A stretch of DNA of 64,000 bases from Nostoc mirabile CHAB5784 (GTDB lineage Bacteria; Cyanobacteriota; Cyanobacteriia; Cyanobacteriales; Nostocaceae), in the NCBI RefSeq assembly GCF_020829645.1, contig NZ_JAIVFS010000035.1, forward strand, positions 16,013 through 80,012. Direction: 5' to 3'. The position numbers were made by a program, and so were the translations under genes. The notes under the pieces were generated by a model. It was not told where the DNA came from. It ran no database searches and saw only the letters and a list, made by a program, of their open reading frames with translations. The stretch's first letter is position 1; each line of letters opens with the position of its first letter. Positions 26,531 to 36,200 of this stretch are shown in pieces.

Positions 26531-27805
26531 ATGGAGAGATTAGCTATTATAGGTGCGGGTATTTCTGGAACACCAGCAGCATATTACCTACAAGATCAAT
26601 ACGATATTGATATCTATGAACAAAGCAACCGAGTGGGTGGACATGCTAACACAATAGAGGTTTTTGAGGGAGACAAAAGTTTTTTCATAGACACGGCTTT
26701 TGTAGTTTTCAATAAACCAAATTATCCCTGGTTGACCCAATTTTTTAAGGATTTAAACGTTGAAACTCAAAAGCATATAGGGGGGTTTAATTTCTATAAT
26801 TTAGATTCAGGAATACAATTCAGTTCCGAGGAATTTGATCTAAAAAGAGCAGAAGTCGAGCAGAATTGTAATCCTGATTTTCTCAGCTTATATGACGAAG
26901 CCAATCGCTTCTTTACTCAGTGTAGAAATGATTTCTGGGAAGGCAAAACAAGAATTCCCATGAAAGATTATTTAGACAAAAATAATTTTAGCCAGGAATT
27001 CACAGATAATTTCGTTATGTTGATGGGTTCAGCTGTCTGGTCAATTCCTACAGATTCGCTGATGGATTTTCCGGCGTCTACCTTTATTAGCTTTTTTATG
27101 ACTCATGATAAAGGAGGGCTGGGTGGAAAATCTGTAGAATGGGAAACAGTTACTAAAGGTAGTTCAAGATATGTAGAAAAAGTAAAATCTTTACTGAAGC
27201 GACCTATTAGAACTGGACAAAAGGTTATCTCAATTAAACGAGAGCAAAACCAGGTTATTATTAAGACTGCAACTGGGGAAGAAGTTTTTGACAAAGTTAT
27301 TATTGCAACTCATGCTGACCAAGCGCTACAAATTTTAGAAGAACCAACGGATTTGGAAAGAGAATTACTTAGTAGTTTTAAGTATCATGAAACTGCGGTA
27401 ACATTGCACACTGATTCTGCTGTCATGCACCCGAATAGAAATACGTGGAAATCATGGAACTATGGACAAATAACCAGAGATGAAAAAAATTCTACCTTTG
27501 TAACTTATTACTCTAATATGGTGCATAATTTTCAAGCAGAAAAAGACTATTTTGTATCTCTTGATACTCCTCCTATGGAACTTGATAAAAACAAAATTAT
27601 TCAGGTGATCAACTATAAACATCCAGAGTATGACATGAATACCTTAGAGGCTCAAAAACAGCTTCATAAACTAAATGATACAGGCCCTGTCTATTTCTCA
27701 GGAACTTATTTTCACATCAAGAAAAGAGGAATCGATTCTTATGGTTTCCATGAAAGTGGAATTGCTAGTGCCTTAGAAATCGTCAACAAATTAAAACAGG
27801 CATAG
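26531..27805 (+). CDS. FAD-dependent oxidoreductase (amine-oxidase fold)
   Basis: About 424 residues from ATG 26531, which is preceded at ideal distance by GGAGG (26521-26525); the in-frame TTG at 26519 is less likely. The N-terminus has a dinucleotide-binding motif (LAIIGAGISGTPAAYYL) and an Arg-Val-Gly-Gly-His stretch typical of the flavin amine oxidase/desaturase superfamily. It resembles the predicted NAD/FAD-binding proteins grouped as COG2907. There is no signal peptide. It is encoded between two PKS modules, so I infer it oxidises the growing or finished polyketide, for example as a desaturase or alcohol oxidase. The substrate cannot be read from sequence. Confidence 0.8.
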   Translation: MERLAIIGAGISGTPAAYYLQDQYDIDIYEQSNRVGGHANTIEVFEGDKSFFIDTAFVVFNKPNYPWLTQFFKDLNVETQKHIGGFNFYNLDSGIQFSSEEFDLKRAEVEQNCNPDFLSLYDEANRFFTQCRNDFWEGKTRIPMKDYLDKNNFSQEFTDNFVMLMGSAVWSIPTDSLMDFPASTFISFFMTHDKGGLGGKSVEWETVTKGSSRYVEKVKSLLKRPIRTGQKVISIKREQNQVIIKTATGEEVFDKVIIATHADQALQILEEPTDLERELLSSFKYHETAVTLHTDSAVMHPNRNTWKSWNYGQITRDEKNSTFVTYYSNMVHNFQAEKDYFVSLDTPPMELDKNKIIQVINYKHPEYDMNTLEAQKQLHKLNDTGPVYFSGTYFHIKKRGIDSYGFHESGIASALEIVNKLKQA

Positions 27806-27870
27806 CAATTTGCTTCAACTTTCATAGTTCGCCAATTTTTCACCTATATAGAAATAGGGAAGGTATTGAT

Positions 27871-30800
27871 ATGAGTAACAATTTAGAAAACTCCCAACCT
27901 CTATCCCCAACAAAGCGCGCTCTTTTGGCCTTGCAGGAAATGCAAGCGAAACTAGAAGCCAACGAACGTGCTAAGACAGAACCAATAGCCATCATTGGTT
28001 TAGGTTGCCGATTTCCAGGAGGCAGCAACGATCCAGAATCATACTGGCAGATGTTGCGTAATGGGATAGATGCCATTGTAGAAGTACCAAAAGACCGCTG
28101 GGATATTGACGCTTACTATGACCCAAATCCTGATACTACAGGGAAAATGTATGTCCGCAACGCCGGGTTTCTAGACCAGGTAGATCAGTTTGACCCCCAG
28201 TTTTTTGGGATTGCCCCTCGGGAAGCTGTGAATATGGACCCGCAGCAACGGCTACTCTTAGAAGTGAGTTGGGAAGCCCTAGAAAATGCTGGACTGGCAC
28301 AGGAGGGGCTAGTTGGTAGTCCAACTGGGGTTTTTGTCGGGATTATGAATCTGGATTATTTCCAGGTAGCAGCCAACGACCCCAGTCTCGCCGATGCCCA
28401 TACTGCCACTGGTAGCGCTTTTAGCGTTACTTCTGGTAGATTGTCTTACACTCTAGGTCTACAAGGGCCAAGCATGGCAATAGATACAGCCTGCTCGTCG
28501 TCCTTGGTGACCATCCATATAGCTTGCCAGAGTTTACGTACAAGAGAGTGTAATTTAGCTCTGGCTGGGGGAGTGAATTTGATTCTGACACCAGTCGTAA
28601 CTATTAATGAATGCCGAGCGAGGATGCTAGCTGCCGATGGTCGCTGTAAAACCTTTGATGCTACGGCTGATGGCTTTGGGCGGGGAGAAGGGTGCGGGAT
28701 TGTAGTTCTCAAACGCCTAAGTGATGCGATCGCTGATGGTGACAATATTTTAGCCCTAATTCGGGGGTCGGCAGTCAATCAAGACGGTCGTAGCGGCGGT
28801 TTAACGGTTCCCAATGGCCCATCTCAGCAAGCAGTTATCCGCACAGCTTTGGCTAACGCTGGGGTAACGCCTAATCAGGTGAGTTACGTCGAAGCCCACG
28901 GCACAGGCACATCACTAGGAGACCCTATCGAATTGCGGGCCTTAGCAGCAGTACTAGGTCAAGGACGTTCTCCAGACCAGCCTTTGATAGTTGGTTCAGC
29001 TAAAACCAACATGGGACACTTGGAAGCAGCAGCTGGGGTGGCGGGTTTAATTAAGTTAGTGCTGGCTCTGCAACATCAAGAAATACCACCTCATCTACAC
29101 TTACATAACCCTAATCCTTATATACCTTGGGCAGAACTGCCAATCAAAATTTCTACAGAACTCACTCCCTGGTCTTCGCCCAACGGATCGCGGATCGCGG
29201 GTCTGAGTTCCTTCGGTTTTAGTGGCACTAATGCTCATTTGGTGGTTGAAGAAGCGCCAACCCGTCAGCAAAAGCCAAAGGAAGTAGAACGCCCCCTACA
29301 TCTGCTCAGTCTCTCCGCAAAAACTGAAGACGGATTACAGGAGTTAGCCAGTAAATTCTATACTGCATTTAAAGCTCATCCTGATCTGAACTTAGCTGAT
29401 GTCTGCTTTAGTGCCAATACAGGTCGCTCTGTATTTGCTAATCGCCTAGCAGTAATAGCTGAAAATTCAGCCCAGATATGCGAACAGCTAGCAGCCTTCA
29501 GCAGTGGTAATCATCTATGGGGAGTATTGAGTGGGCAACCTCAAGACAGTCGTCGGCCTAAAATCGCCTTTTTGTTCACCGGACAAGGTTCCCAATATGT
29601 AGGCATGGGATACGAACTTTATGATACCCAGCCGACTTTCCGCCAAGCTCTAGAGCGGTGCGATGCGATCTTGCGCCCTTATCTGCCAAAACCCCTGTTA
29701 TCTGTAATTTATCCCGCCACAGGTGAGAATTCCCCCCTCGACCAAACACTTTACACCCAACCAGCTTTATTTGCTTTAGAATATGCCCTATATGAGTTAT
29801 GGCGCTCTTGGGGAATTGAGCCGAATGCCGTGATGGGTCACAGTGTCGGCGAATATGTAGCAGCTTGCGTAGCTGGGGTGTTCAGCTTGGAAGATGGGTT
29901 GAAGTTGATTGTCGATCGCTCCCGTTTGATGCAAGCATTACCACCAGGGGGTGAGATGGCGGCGGTATTTGCATCGGAAGCGCAGGTGGTCGCGGCGATT
30001 GCTCCCTATACTCAGCAAGTGGCAATCGCGGCGGTTAATGGCCCACAAAATATAGTCATTTCCGGTGAAGGCGTGGCTTTACAGGCGGTGTTAAAGGAAT
30101 TAGAAGCCGAAGGAATAGTGACTCGTCCCTTAACAGTATCTCATGCCTTTCATTCTCCCCTGATGGAGCCGATGCTAGCGGAGTTTGAGCAGAAAGCAGC
30201 AGCAGTAACTTATGCGACTCCCCGGATAGACTTGATTTCCAATGCGACTGGACAAATTGTACAGGGAGCAGAAATAGGTCAAGCCAGCTATTGGCGTCGT
30301 CATGTGCGGGAGACGGTGCGATTTGCCGCAGGTATACAGACTCTCCAAGCCCTTAGTTATGACCTGTTTGTGGAAATCGGCCCAAGTCCCATACTGATCG
30401 GTATGGGGCGGCAATGTTTACCAGAAGGAACTGGGGTTTGGTTATCAAGCTTACGCCGTGGACAAAACGATTGGCAGCAGTTGCTCCAGAGTTTAGCCTT
30501 GCTTTATGTCCAAGGGGTGAATGTGGACTGGTCTGGCTTTGACCACGATTATCAGCGTCGCCGCCTGCCTCTGCCTACCTATCCCTTCCAAAGAAAGCGT
30601 TATTGGTTTGAGAGCCAAGCACCTAAACAGCCAGAAGTACAAATTATATCAAACAAAAATCTTGAATCCCCGATTCACAATCTTTTACAATCTGGAGATA
30701 GCCAACAACTAGCTCGGAAGTTAGAAATAGTTGAACAACTGCCAGCAACACAAGTGCAATCCATCCTGGAGAGTATGCAGCTTGCGAAACTTTCTCAACG

Positions 30801-32856
30801 TATTGTCGAGCTTTCTCCAGACAGATATGAGCTACTTAAACAGTTGCTCTTACAAGATCAGCAGCACTTGATTCTGGATTATCTGAGTGATTCATTATAC
30901 GAGGTGCAGTGGCAACCCCAAGAGCGTTTGAGTCTACCGCCTATTTCGGTTAACCAGCCGGGCAAATGGTTGATATTCGCAGATCGGGCTGGTGTGGGAC
31001 AGGCGCTAGCAGAACTGCTGCGATCGCGCGGTGAAAAATATGTGATGATTTATCCTGGCGAAGCCTATGAAATCTTAGAAGCTGGACATCGGAAAATCAA
31101 CCCAGCAAATCCTCAAGACTGTCAACGACTATTGCAAGAAACTCTCGGAAATAATGGTCTGTCGTGTCGTGGAATAGTGCATCTGTGGAGTTTAGATGCA
31201 GCAATGGACGACCAAATTACACCATCTTCTTTAGAGAAGGCGCAACTACTTGGCTGTGGCAGTGTACTGCATCTTGTTCAGGAACTGGTAAAACAGAGTA
31301 AGTCAGCATTAACTCGGTTATGGTTGATAACTTCTGGCACACAAGCAGTGGAAACAAAACCCGTTTCTCTAGCAGTAGCTCAAGCACCTTTGTGGGGAAT
31401 GGGCCGGGCGATCGCGCTGGAGCATTCTGAAGTTTGGGGAGGGTTAATAGATTTAGATCCTAGTATCTCTAGCGATCGGCAAGCTCTTTCTCTATTAACA
31501 GAAATTTGGCAGCCTGATGGCGAGGATCAACTCACCTTACGCGGGGAAAAACGCTATGTTGCTCGTTTGGTGCGTAGCAATAAACTGCCATCTAAACCTG
31601 TGCAATTGCAAGCTGATGGTACTTACCTAATTACTGGCGGCTTAGGTAGTTTAGGGCTGAAAGTTGCCCAGTGGCTGGTAGAACAAGGGGCACGAAACTT
31701 GGTGCTAATAGGACGCAGGGGCCTTCCCGATCGCGCTACATGGGCAACTTTGCCAAAGGATACCGAAATCTGGGAACAGGTGCAGGCGATTCAAGCCTTA
31801 GAAAATATGGGTGCTAATGTCGTCGTTGCTCAGGCTGATGTCAGCAACCAGGCTCAAATCTCTGCGGTTTTTGAACAGTTACACAATGCTCAAATTCCTT
31901 TAAAAGGAATTGTTCATGCTGCTGGAATAGCTGAGTATCAAGTATTACAAGACATCAACCTTAAGACCCTTGAATCCACTCTGCAACCGAAGGTAGCGGG
32001 TGGGTGGCTCCTACATCAACTCAGTTTGGGGATGAATTTAGATTTCTTCGTTTGCTTCTCTTCAATTGCTTCAGTATGGGGTTCTAGAGGACAAGCACAT
32101 TACGCCGCTGGCAACCACTTTCTCGACGCCCTTGCCCATTATCGCCAAGCCTTGGGAGTACCAGCTTTAAGCATAAATTGGGGCCCTTGGGCAGGCGGTG
32201 GGATGGCTTCGGAAGAAACCCAAACCTTATTAAAGCGGATGGGGTTAGAACCTTGGCAACCAGAAGAAGGGATTGCAGTCTTAGCACAGCTTTTGGGTAC
32301 AAACATTGTCCAAACAACAGTGGCTAAGGTTGACTGGAATATCTTCAAAGCAGTTTATGAAGTCAAGGGACAGCGATCGCTGCTCAAACAAATTGGTACA
32401 CAGCTACAAGAACAAGGTGAAGTGCAGCCAGCATTGCGCCCACAGTTTTTAGAGCAATTAAACGCTCTACCAGCCAACAAACGTCAAAGTTTCTTAATTG
32501 CTCATCTGCAAAGCCAAGTTGCTGAGGTTTTAGGACTAGAGCCATCCCATTTGGCAGACGTACAACAGGGCTTTCTCGAACTAGGCATGGATTCCTTGAT
32601 GGCTGTGGACTTGAAGAATCGCCTTGAAGTCAGTTTGGGACAATCCTTAAGTTCAACACTAGTTTTTAACTATCCAAATATTGAGGTTTTAGCTAATCAC
32701 CTGGCTACCCACATTCTTTCCCTAGAGCCATCTACACAACAGGAGTTACAAAAAGATCCCAAAGAATTGTCTCAAGCTTCAGTAGAGCTAGAACAATTTT
32801 CTGAAGACGAATTGGCTTCATTACTAGACGCAGAATTAGCCGCCTTGGTTAATTAG
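27871..32856 (+). CDS. Type I PKS module KS-AT-KR-ACP
   Basis: 1661 residues. A short helical N-terminal docking region (about 1-35) precedes KS with Cys208 in DTACSSSL and HGTGTSLGD. AT has Ser658 in GHSVGE and HAFHS (malonyl). The KR region has TGGLGSLG at about 1255-1262 and Tyr1411 in HYAAGN; LDD is absent (HAAGIAEYQ), suggesting an A-type reductase. ACP has Ser1575 in GMDSL. There is no DH or MT, so the expected outcome is a beta-hydroxy unit. The AT segment is nearly identical at DNA level to that of the next PKS gene. An acidic C-terminal tail (EDELASLLDAEL) probably docks to the next protein. Confidence 0.93.
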   Translation: MSNNLENSQPLSPTKRALLALQEMQAKLEANERAKTEPIAIIGLGCRFPGGSNDPESYWQMLRNGIDAIVEVPKDRWDIDAYYDPNPDTTGKMYVRNAGFLDQVDQFDPQFFGIAPREAVNMDPQQRLLLEVSWEALENAGLAQEGLVGSPTGVFVGIMNLDYFQVAANDPSLADAHTATGSAFSVTSGRLSYTLGLQGPSMAIDTACSSSLVTIHIACQSLRTRECNLALAGGVNLILTPVVTINECRARMLAADGRCKTFDATADGFGRGEGCGIVVLKRLSDAIADGDNILALIRGSAVNQDGRSGGLTVPNGPSQQAVIRTALANAGVTPNQVSYVEAHGTGTSLGDPIELRALAAVLGQGRSPDQPLIVGSAKTNMGHLEAAAGVAGLIKLVLALQHQEIPPHLHLHNPNPYIPWAELPIKISTELTPWSSPNGSRIAGLSSFGFSGTNAHLVVEEAPTRQQKPKEVERPLHLLSLSAKTEDGLQELASKFYTAFKAHPDLNLADVCFSANTGRSVFANRLAVIAENSAQICEQLAAFSSGNHLWGVLSGQPQDSRRPKIAFLFTGQGSQYVGMGYELYDTQPTFRQALERCDAILRPYLPKPLLSVIYPATGENSPLDQTLYTQPALFALEYALYELWRSWGIEPNAVMGHSVGEYVAACVAGVFSLEDGLKLIVDRSRLMQALPPGGEMAAVFASEAQVVAAIAPYTQQVAIAAVNGPQNIVISGEGVALQAVLKELEAEGIVTRPLTVSHAFHSPLMEPMLAEFEQKAAAVTYATPRIDLISNATGQIVQGAEIGQASYWRRHVRETVRFAAGIQTLQALSYDLFVEIGPSPILIGMGRQCLPEGTGVWLSSLRRGQNDWQQLLQSLALLYVQGVNVDWSGFDHDYQRRRLPLPTYPFQRKRYWFESQAPKQPEVQIISNKNLESPIHNLLQSGDSQQLARKLEIVEQLPATQVQSILESMQLAKLSQRIVELSPDRYELLKQLLLQDQQHLILDYLSDSLYEVQWQPQERLSLPPISVNQPGKWLIFADRAGVGQALAELLRSRGEKYVMIYPGEAYEILEAGHRKINPANPQDCQRLLQETLGNNGLSCRGIVHLWSLDAAMDDQITPSSLEKAQLLGCGSVLHLVQELVKQSKSALTRLWLITSGTQAVETKPVSLAVAQAPLWGMGRAIALEHSEVWGGLIDLDPSISSDRQALSLLTEIWQPDGEDQLTLRGEKRYVARLVRSNKLPSKPVQLQADGTYLITGGLGSLGLKVAQWLVEQGARNLVLIGRRGLPDRATWATLPKDTEIWEQVQAIQALENMGANVVVAQADVSNQAQISAVFEQLHNAQIPLKGIVHAAGIAEYQVLQDINLKTLESTLQPKVAGGWLLHQLSLGMNLDFFVCFSSIASVWGSRGQAHYAAGNHFLDALAHYRQALGVPALSINWGPWAGGGMASEETQTLLKRMGLEPWQPEEGIAVLAQLLGTNIVQTTVAKVDWNIFKAVYEVKGQRSLLKQIGTQLQEQGEVQPALRPQFLEQLNALPANKRQSFLIAHLQSQVAEVLGLEPSHLADVQQGFLELGMDSLMAVDLKNRLEVSLGQSLSSTLVFNYPNIEVLANHLATHILSLEPSTQQELQKDPKELSQASVELEQFSEDELASLLDAELAALVN

Positions 32857-33282
32857 GGATGTAGGGAGGGTAATGTTTTAAGGCTGACGTGCTAGTAGTC
32901 TATCGCATTAGTTATGAGTAGTGAAAAAGTTCGTAGTAAGGACTTTAGTCCTAGATTTTTAAGCACTGAAGTGCTTACTACAAACTCATCAAAATTAATG
33001 ACATAAACCACTAGTAATCTATCGCAAAAGTTTTGATAGGTAAATCAGTTTTAAATTTCTCTTCTTTCCTTCTTCCTTTGCGTACTTTGCGTCCTTTGCG
33101 GTTCGTTCTCTTATCCCTCAAAATTAATGCGACAGACCACTAGTTAGGTTGCCTTTCGCAAAGCTTCAACCCAACAAACCCCACAAAATATTGGGTTTCG
33201 CTCCTCAAGAGATTTTCACTCGACTGCATCAAAAATGCTCGATTTCCCGATAACTCTTTAAACACCCTCAGAAATTATTAAA
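32857..33282. other. Spacer filled by two adjoining MITE-like repeats
   Basis: 426 bp between two PKS genes. No gene. Most of 32892-33144 is repeat (separate entry). It also contains inverted copies of the CTTTGCGTCCTTTGCGGTTC text also found near 4970-5020. The stretch 33145-33282 shows nothing recognisable apart from the start region of the next gene. Confidence 0.6.
32892..33144. repeat. Tandem pair of CTAG-bounded inverted-repeat elements
   Basis: Element A (32892-33014) and element B (33011-33144) share a central CTAG. Each begins with CTAGTARTCTATCGCA and ends with an inverse form of CTAGTGGTCTGTCGCATT, giving imperfect terminal inverted repeats of about 20 bp. Element A contains a second palindromic unit (GTAGTAAGGACTTTAGTCC near its middle, closing with GTGCTTACTAC). 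There is no coding capacity. Confidence 0.65.
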
Positions 33283-36200
33283 ATGAATAATATTCCCGAA
33301 ACTATTGACCATCGCGATCGCTTAAAAAATGCACTGCTGGCAGTTAGAGAAATGCGCTCTAAACTTGACGCAATGGAGCGTACCAAGACAGAGCCAATTG
33401 CCATTATTGGTATGGGTTGCCGACTTCCGGGTGCTAACAATCTGCAAACTTTCTGGTCTTTGCTCCATGATGGAGTGGATGCCATCACTGAGGTTCCTGA
33501 AGATCGGTGGAACATTGATGAATTTTACGATCCAGACCCTGATGCACCAGGAAAAATGTATGTTAAAAATGCCGGTTTTCTAGACCAAGTAGACCAGTTC
33601 GACGCCCAATTCTTTGGCATTACCCCCCGGGAAGTTGAGAACATGGACCCCCAGCAACGGCTGTTGTTGGAGGTCAGTTGGGAGGCGGTTGAGCAGGCTG
33701 GCATTGCACCCGATCGCTTGAGGAATAGCCAAACCGGGGTATTTGTCGGGATTACCACCAATGATTATTTGCAACTCCAAACTGGGTCTAGCGATCGCAG
33801 CAAAATCGATGCCTACAGCGCTACAGGCAATTGTCTTAACGCTGTAGCTGGTCGCTTATCATATACTTTGGGTCTACAGGGGCCAAGTATGGTGGTAGAT
33901 ACGGCTTGCTCATCTTCACTGGTAGCCATGCATTTAGCCTGCCAAAGTCTGCGTAGCCAAGAGTCCGATCTAGCCTTAGCTGGTGGGGTGAATCTCATCC
34001 TCTCACCAATTGCTACCATTGCCACTTGTCGAGCCAGGATGTTAGCCCCTGATGGTCGTTGCAAGACTTTTGATGCTGCTGCCGACGGCTTTGCAAGGGG
34101 AGAAGGGTGTGGGGTTGTTGTTCTCAAACGCCTTAGTGATGCGATCGCTGATGGTGACAATATCTTAGCTCTGATTCGGGGATCAGCCGTCAACCAAGAT
34201 GGCCCCAGTAGTGGTTTGACAGTTCCGAATGGGGTAGCCCAGCAAGCATTAATCCGTAAAGCCTTGGCTAACGCTGGGGTAGAGCCTGGACAAATCAGCT
34301 ATGTTGAAGCCCACGGCACAGGAACATCTTTAGGAGATCCGATCGAAGTCGAGTCTTTGGGGGCAGTGTTGTGCCAAGAGCGATCGCCACAGGAGCCTTT
34401 AATCATTGGCTCGGCAAAAACCAACATTGGGCACTTGGAATCAGCAGCAGGGGTGGCGGGACTGATCAAGGTAGTGCTGGCACTGCAACATCAAGAGATA
34501 CCGCCTCATCTGCACCTAAAAAATCCCAATCCTTTCATCCCGTGGGCAAAGTTACCAGTGCTGATCCCAACGCAACGAACGCCTTGGACTTCTGGAGATA
34601 AACCCCGGATTGCCGGGTTGAGTGGGTTTGGTGTAACTGGCACTAATGCTCACCTCGTCATTGAAGAAGCCCCTACCCGCCAGCAGCAGCCCAATGAAGT
34701 AGAACGCCCCTTACATCTGCTCAGTCTCTCAGCAAAAACTGAAAGCGGATTACAGGAGTTAGTTGGTAACTTTTACACAGCCTTCAGAGCTAATCTTGAC
34801 ATAAACCTAGCCGATGCCTGCTTTACTGCCAATACAGGCCGCTCTGTATTTGCCCATCGCTTGGCAGTGGTGGCTGAAGACTCAAATCAGGTGTGTGAAC
34901 AGCTAGCAGCCTTCAACCTTGGGCAAAATACTGATGATTTCCTCAAAGGGCAAGTTGATAAATCCCGTCAACCCAAGGTGGCCTTTTTGTTCACCGGACA
35001 AGGTTCCCAATATGTAGGCATGGGACGCGAACTTTATGATACCCAGCCGACTTTCCGCCAAGCCCTGGAACGCTGCGATGCTATTTTGCGCCCTTATCTG
35101 CCAAAACCCCTATTGTCTGTAATTTATCCCGCCACAGGTGAGAATTCCTCCCTTGACCAAACACTTTACACCCAACCAGCTTTATTTGCTTTGGAATATG
35201 CTCTGTATGAATTATGGCGCTCTTGGGGAATTGAGCCAAATGCCGTTATGGGTCACAGTGTCGGCGAATACGTAGCAGCCTGTGTAGCTGGGGTGTTCAG
35301 CTTAGAAGATGGGTTGAAGTTGATTGTCGATCGCTCCCGTTTGATGCAAGCATTACCACCAGGGGGTGAGATGGTGGCGGTGTTTGCGTCGGAAGAACAG
35401 GTAATCGCGGCGATACCTAATAATCAGCAAGTAGCAATCGCGGCGGTTAATGGCCCACAGAATGTGGTTATTTCAGGGGCGCTGCCAGCAGTACAGACAG
35501 TGTTGCAAAAACTGGAAGCACAAGGAATTGAGTACCGAAGCTTACGGGTTTCTCATGCCTTTCATTCTCCTCTGATGGAACCAATCTTGGCAAAGTTTGA
35601 GCAACGCGCTAGCGAGTTGGTGTACCATGAACCTCAAATAGACTTAATTTCCAATGTGACTGGACAACTAGTGCAGGGAGCAGAAATTGGTCAAGCCAGT
35701 TATTGGCGTAGTCATCTGCGGCAGCCAGTACGATTTGCCGCAGGGATGCAGACACTCCAAGCCCTTGGGTATGACCTATTTGTGGAAATTGGCCCACATC
35801 CAGTACTTATAGGCATGGGGCAACAGTCTTTACCTGATGGCGTGGGAGTTTGGTTGCCTTCTTTACGCCGTGGACAAGACGATTGGCAGCAGTTGCTCCA
35901 GAGTTTAGCATCGCTGTATGTTCAAGGTGTGAAGGTAGACTGGTCTGGCTTTGACCACAATTATCAGCGTAGCCGCGTACCTCTGCCTACTTATCCCTTC
36001 CAGCGCCAACGTTTTTGGATTGATACAGCAGTCACTCAGCAAGAGTCAGTTCCAGTTCAGAAGCCAGAAATTCCTGCCATCAGCATCTCTGATACAACCC
36101 TAGAGGAGCGTATCCTAGCTCTAGCTGCTAAGACAACTGGACTCAAGTTAGAGCAATTAAATTTGGATATTTCCCTAGAGGCAGACCTGGGATTGGATTC

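Noticed and set aside
33525..34193. Minus-strand frames opposite KS domains
   Set aside because: Same positions recur opposite every KS domain, as expected for antisense shadows of a conserved coding sequence.
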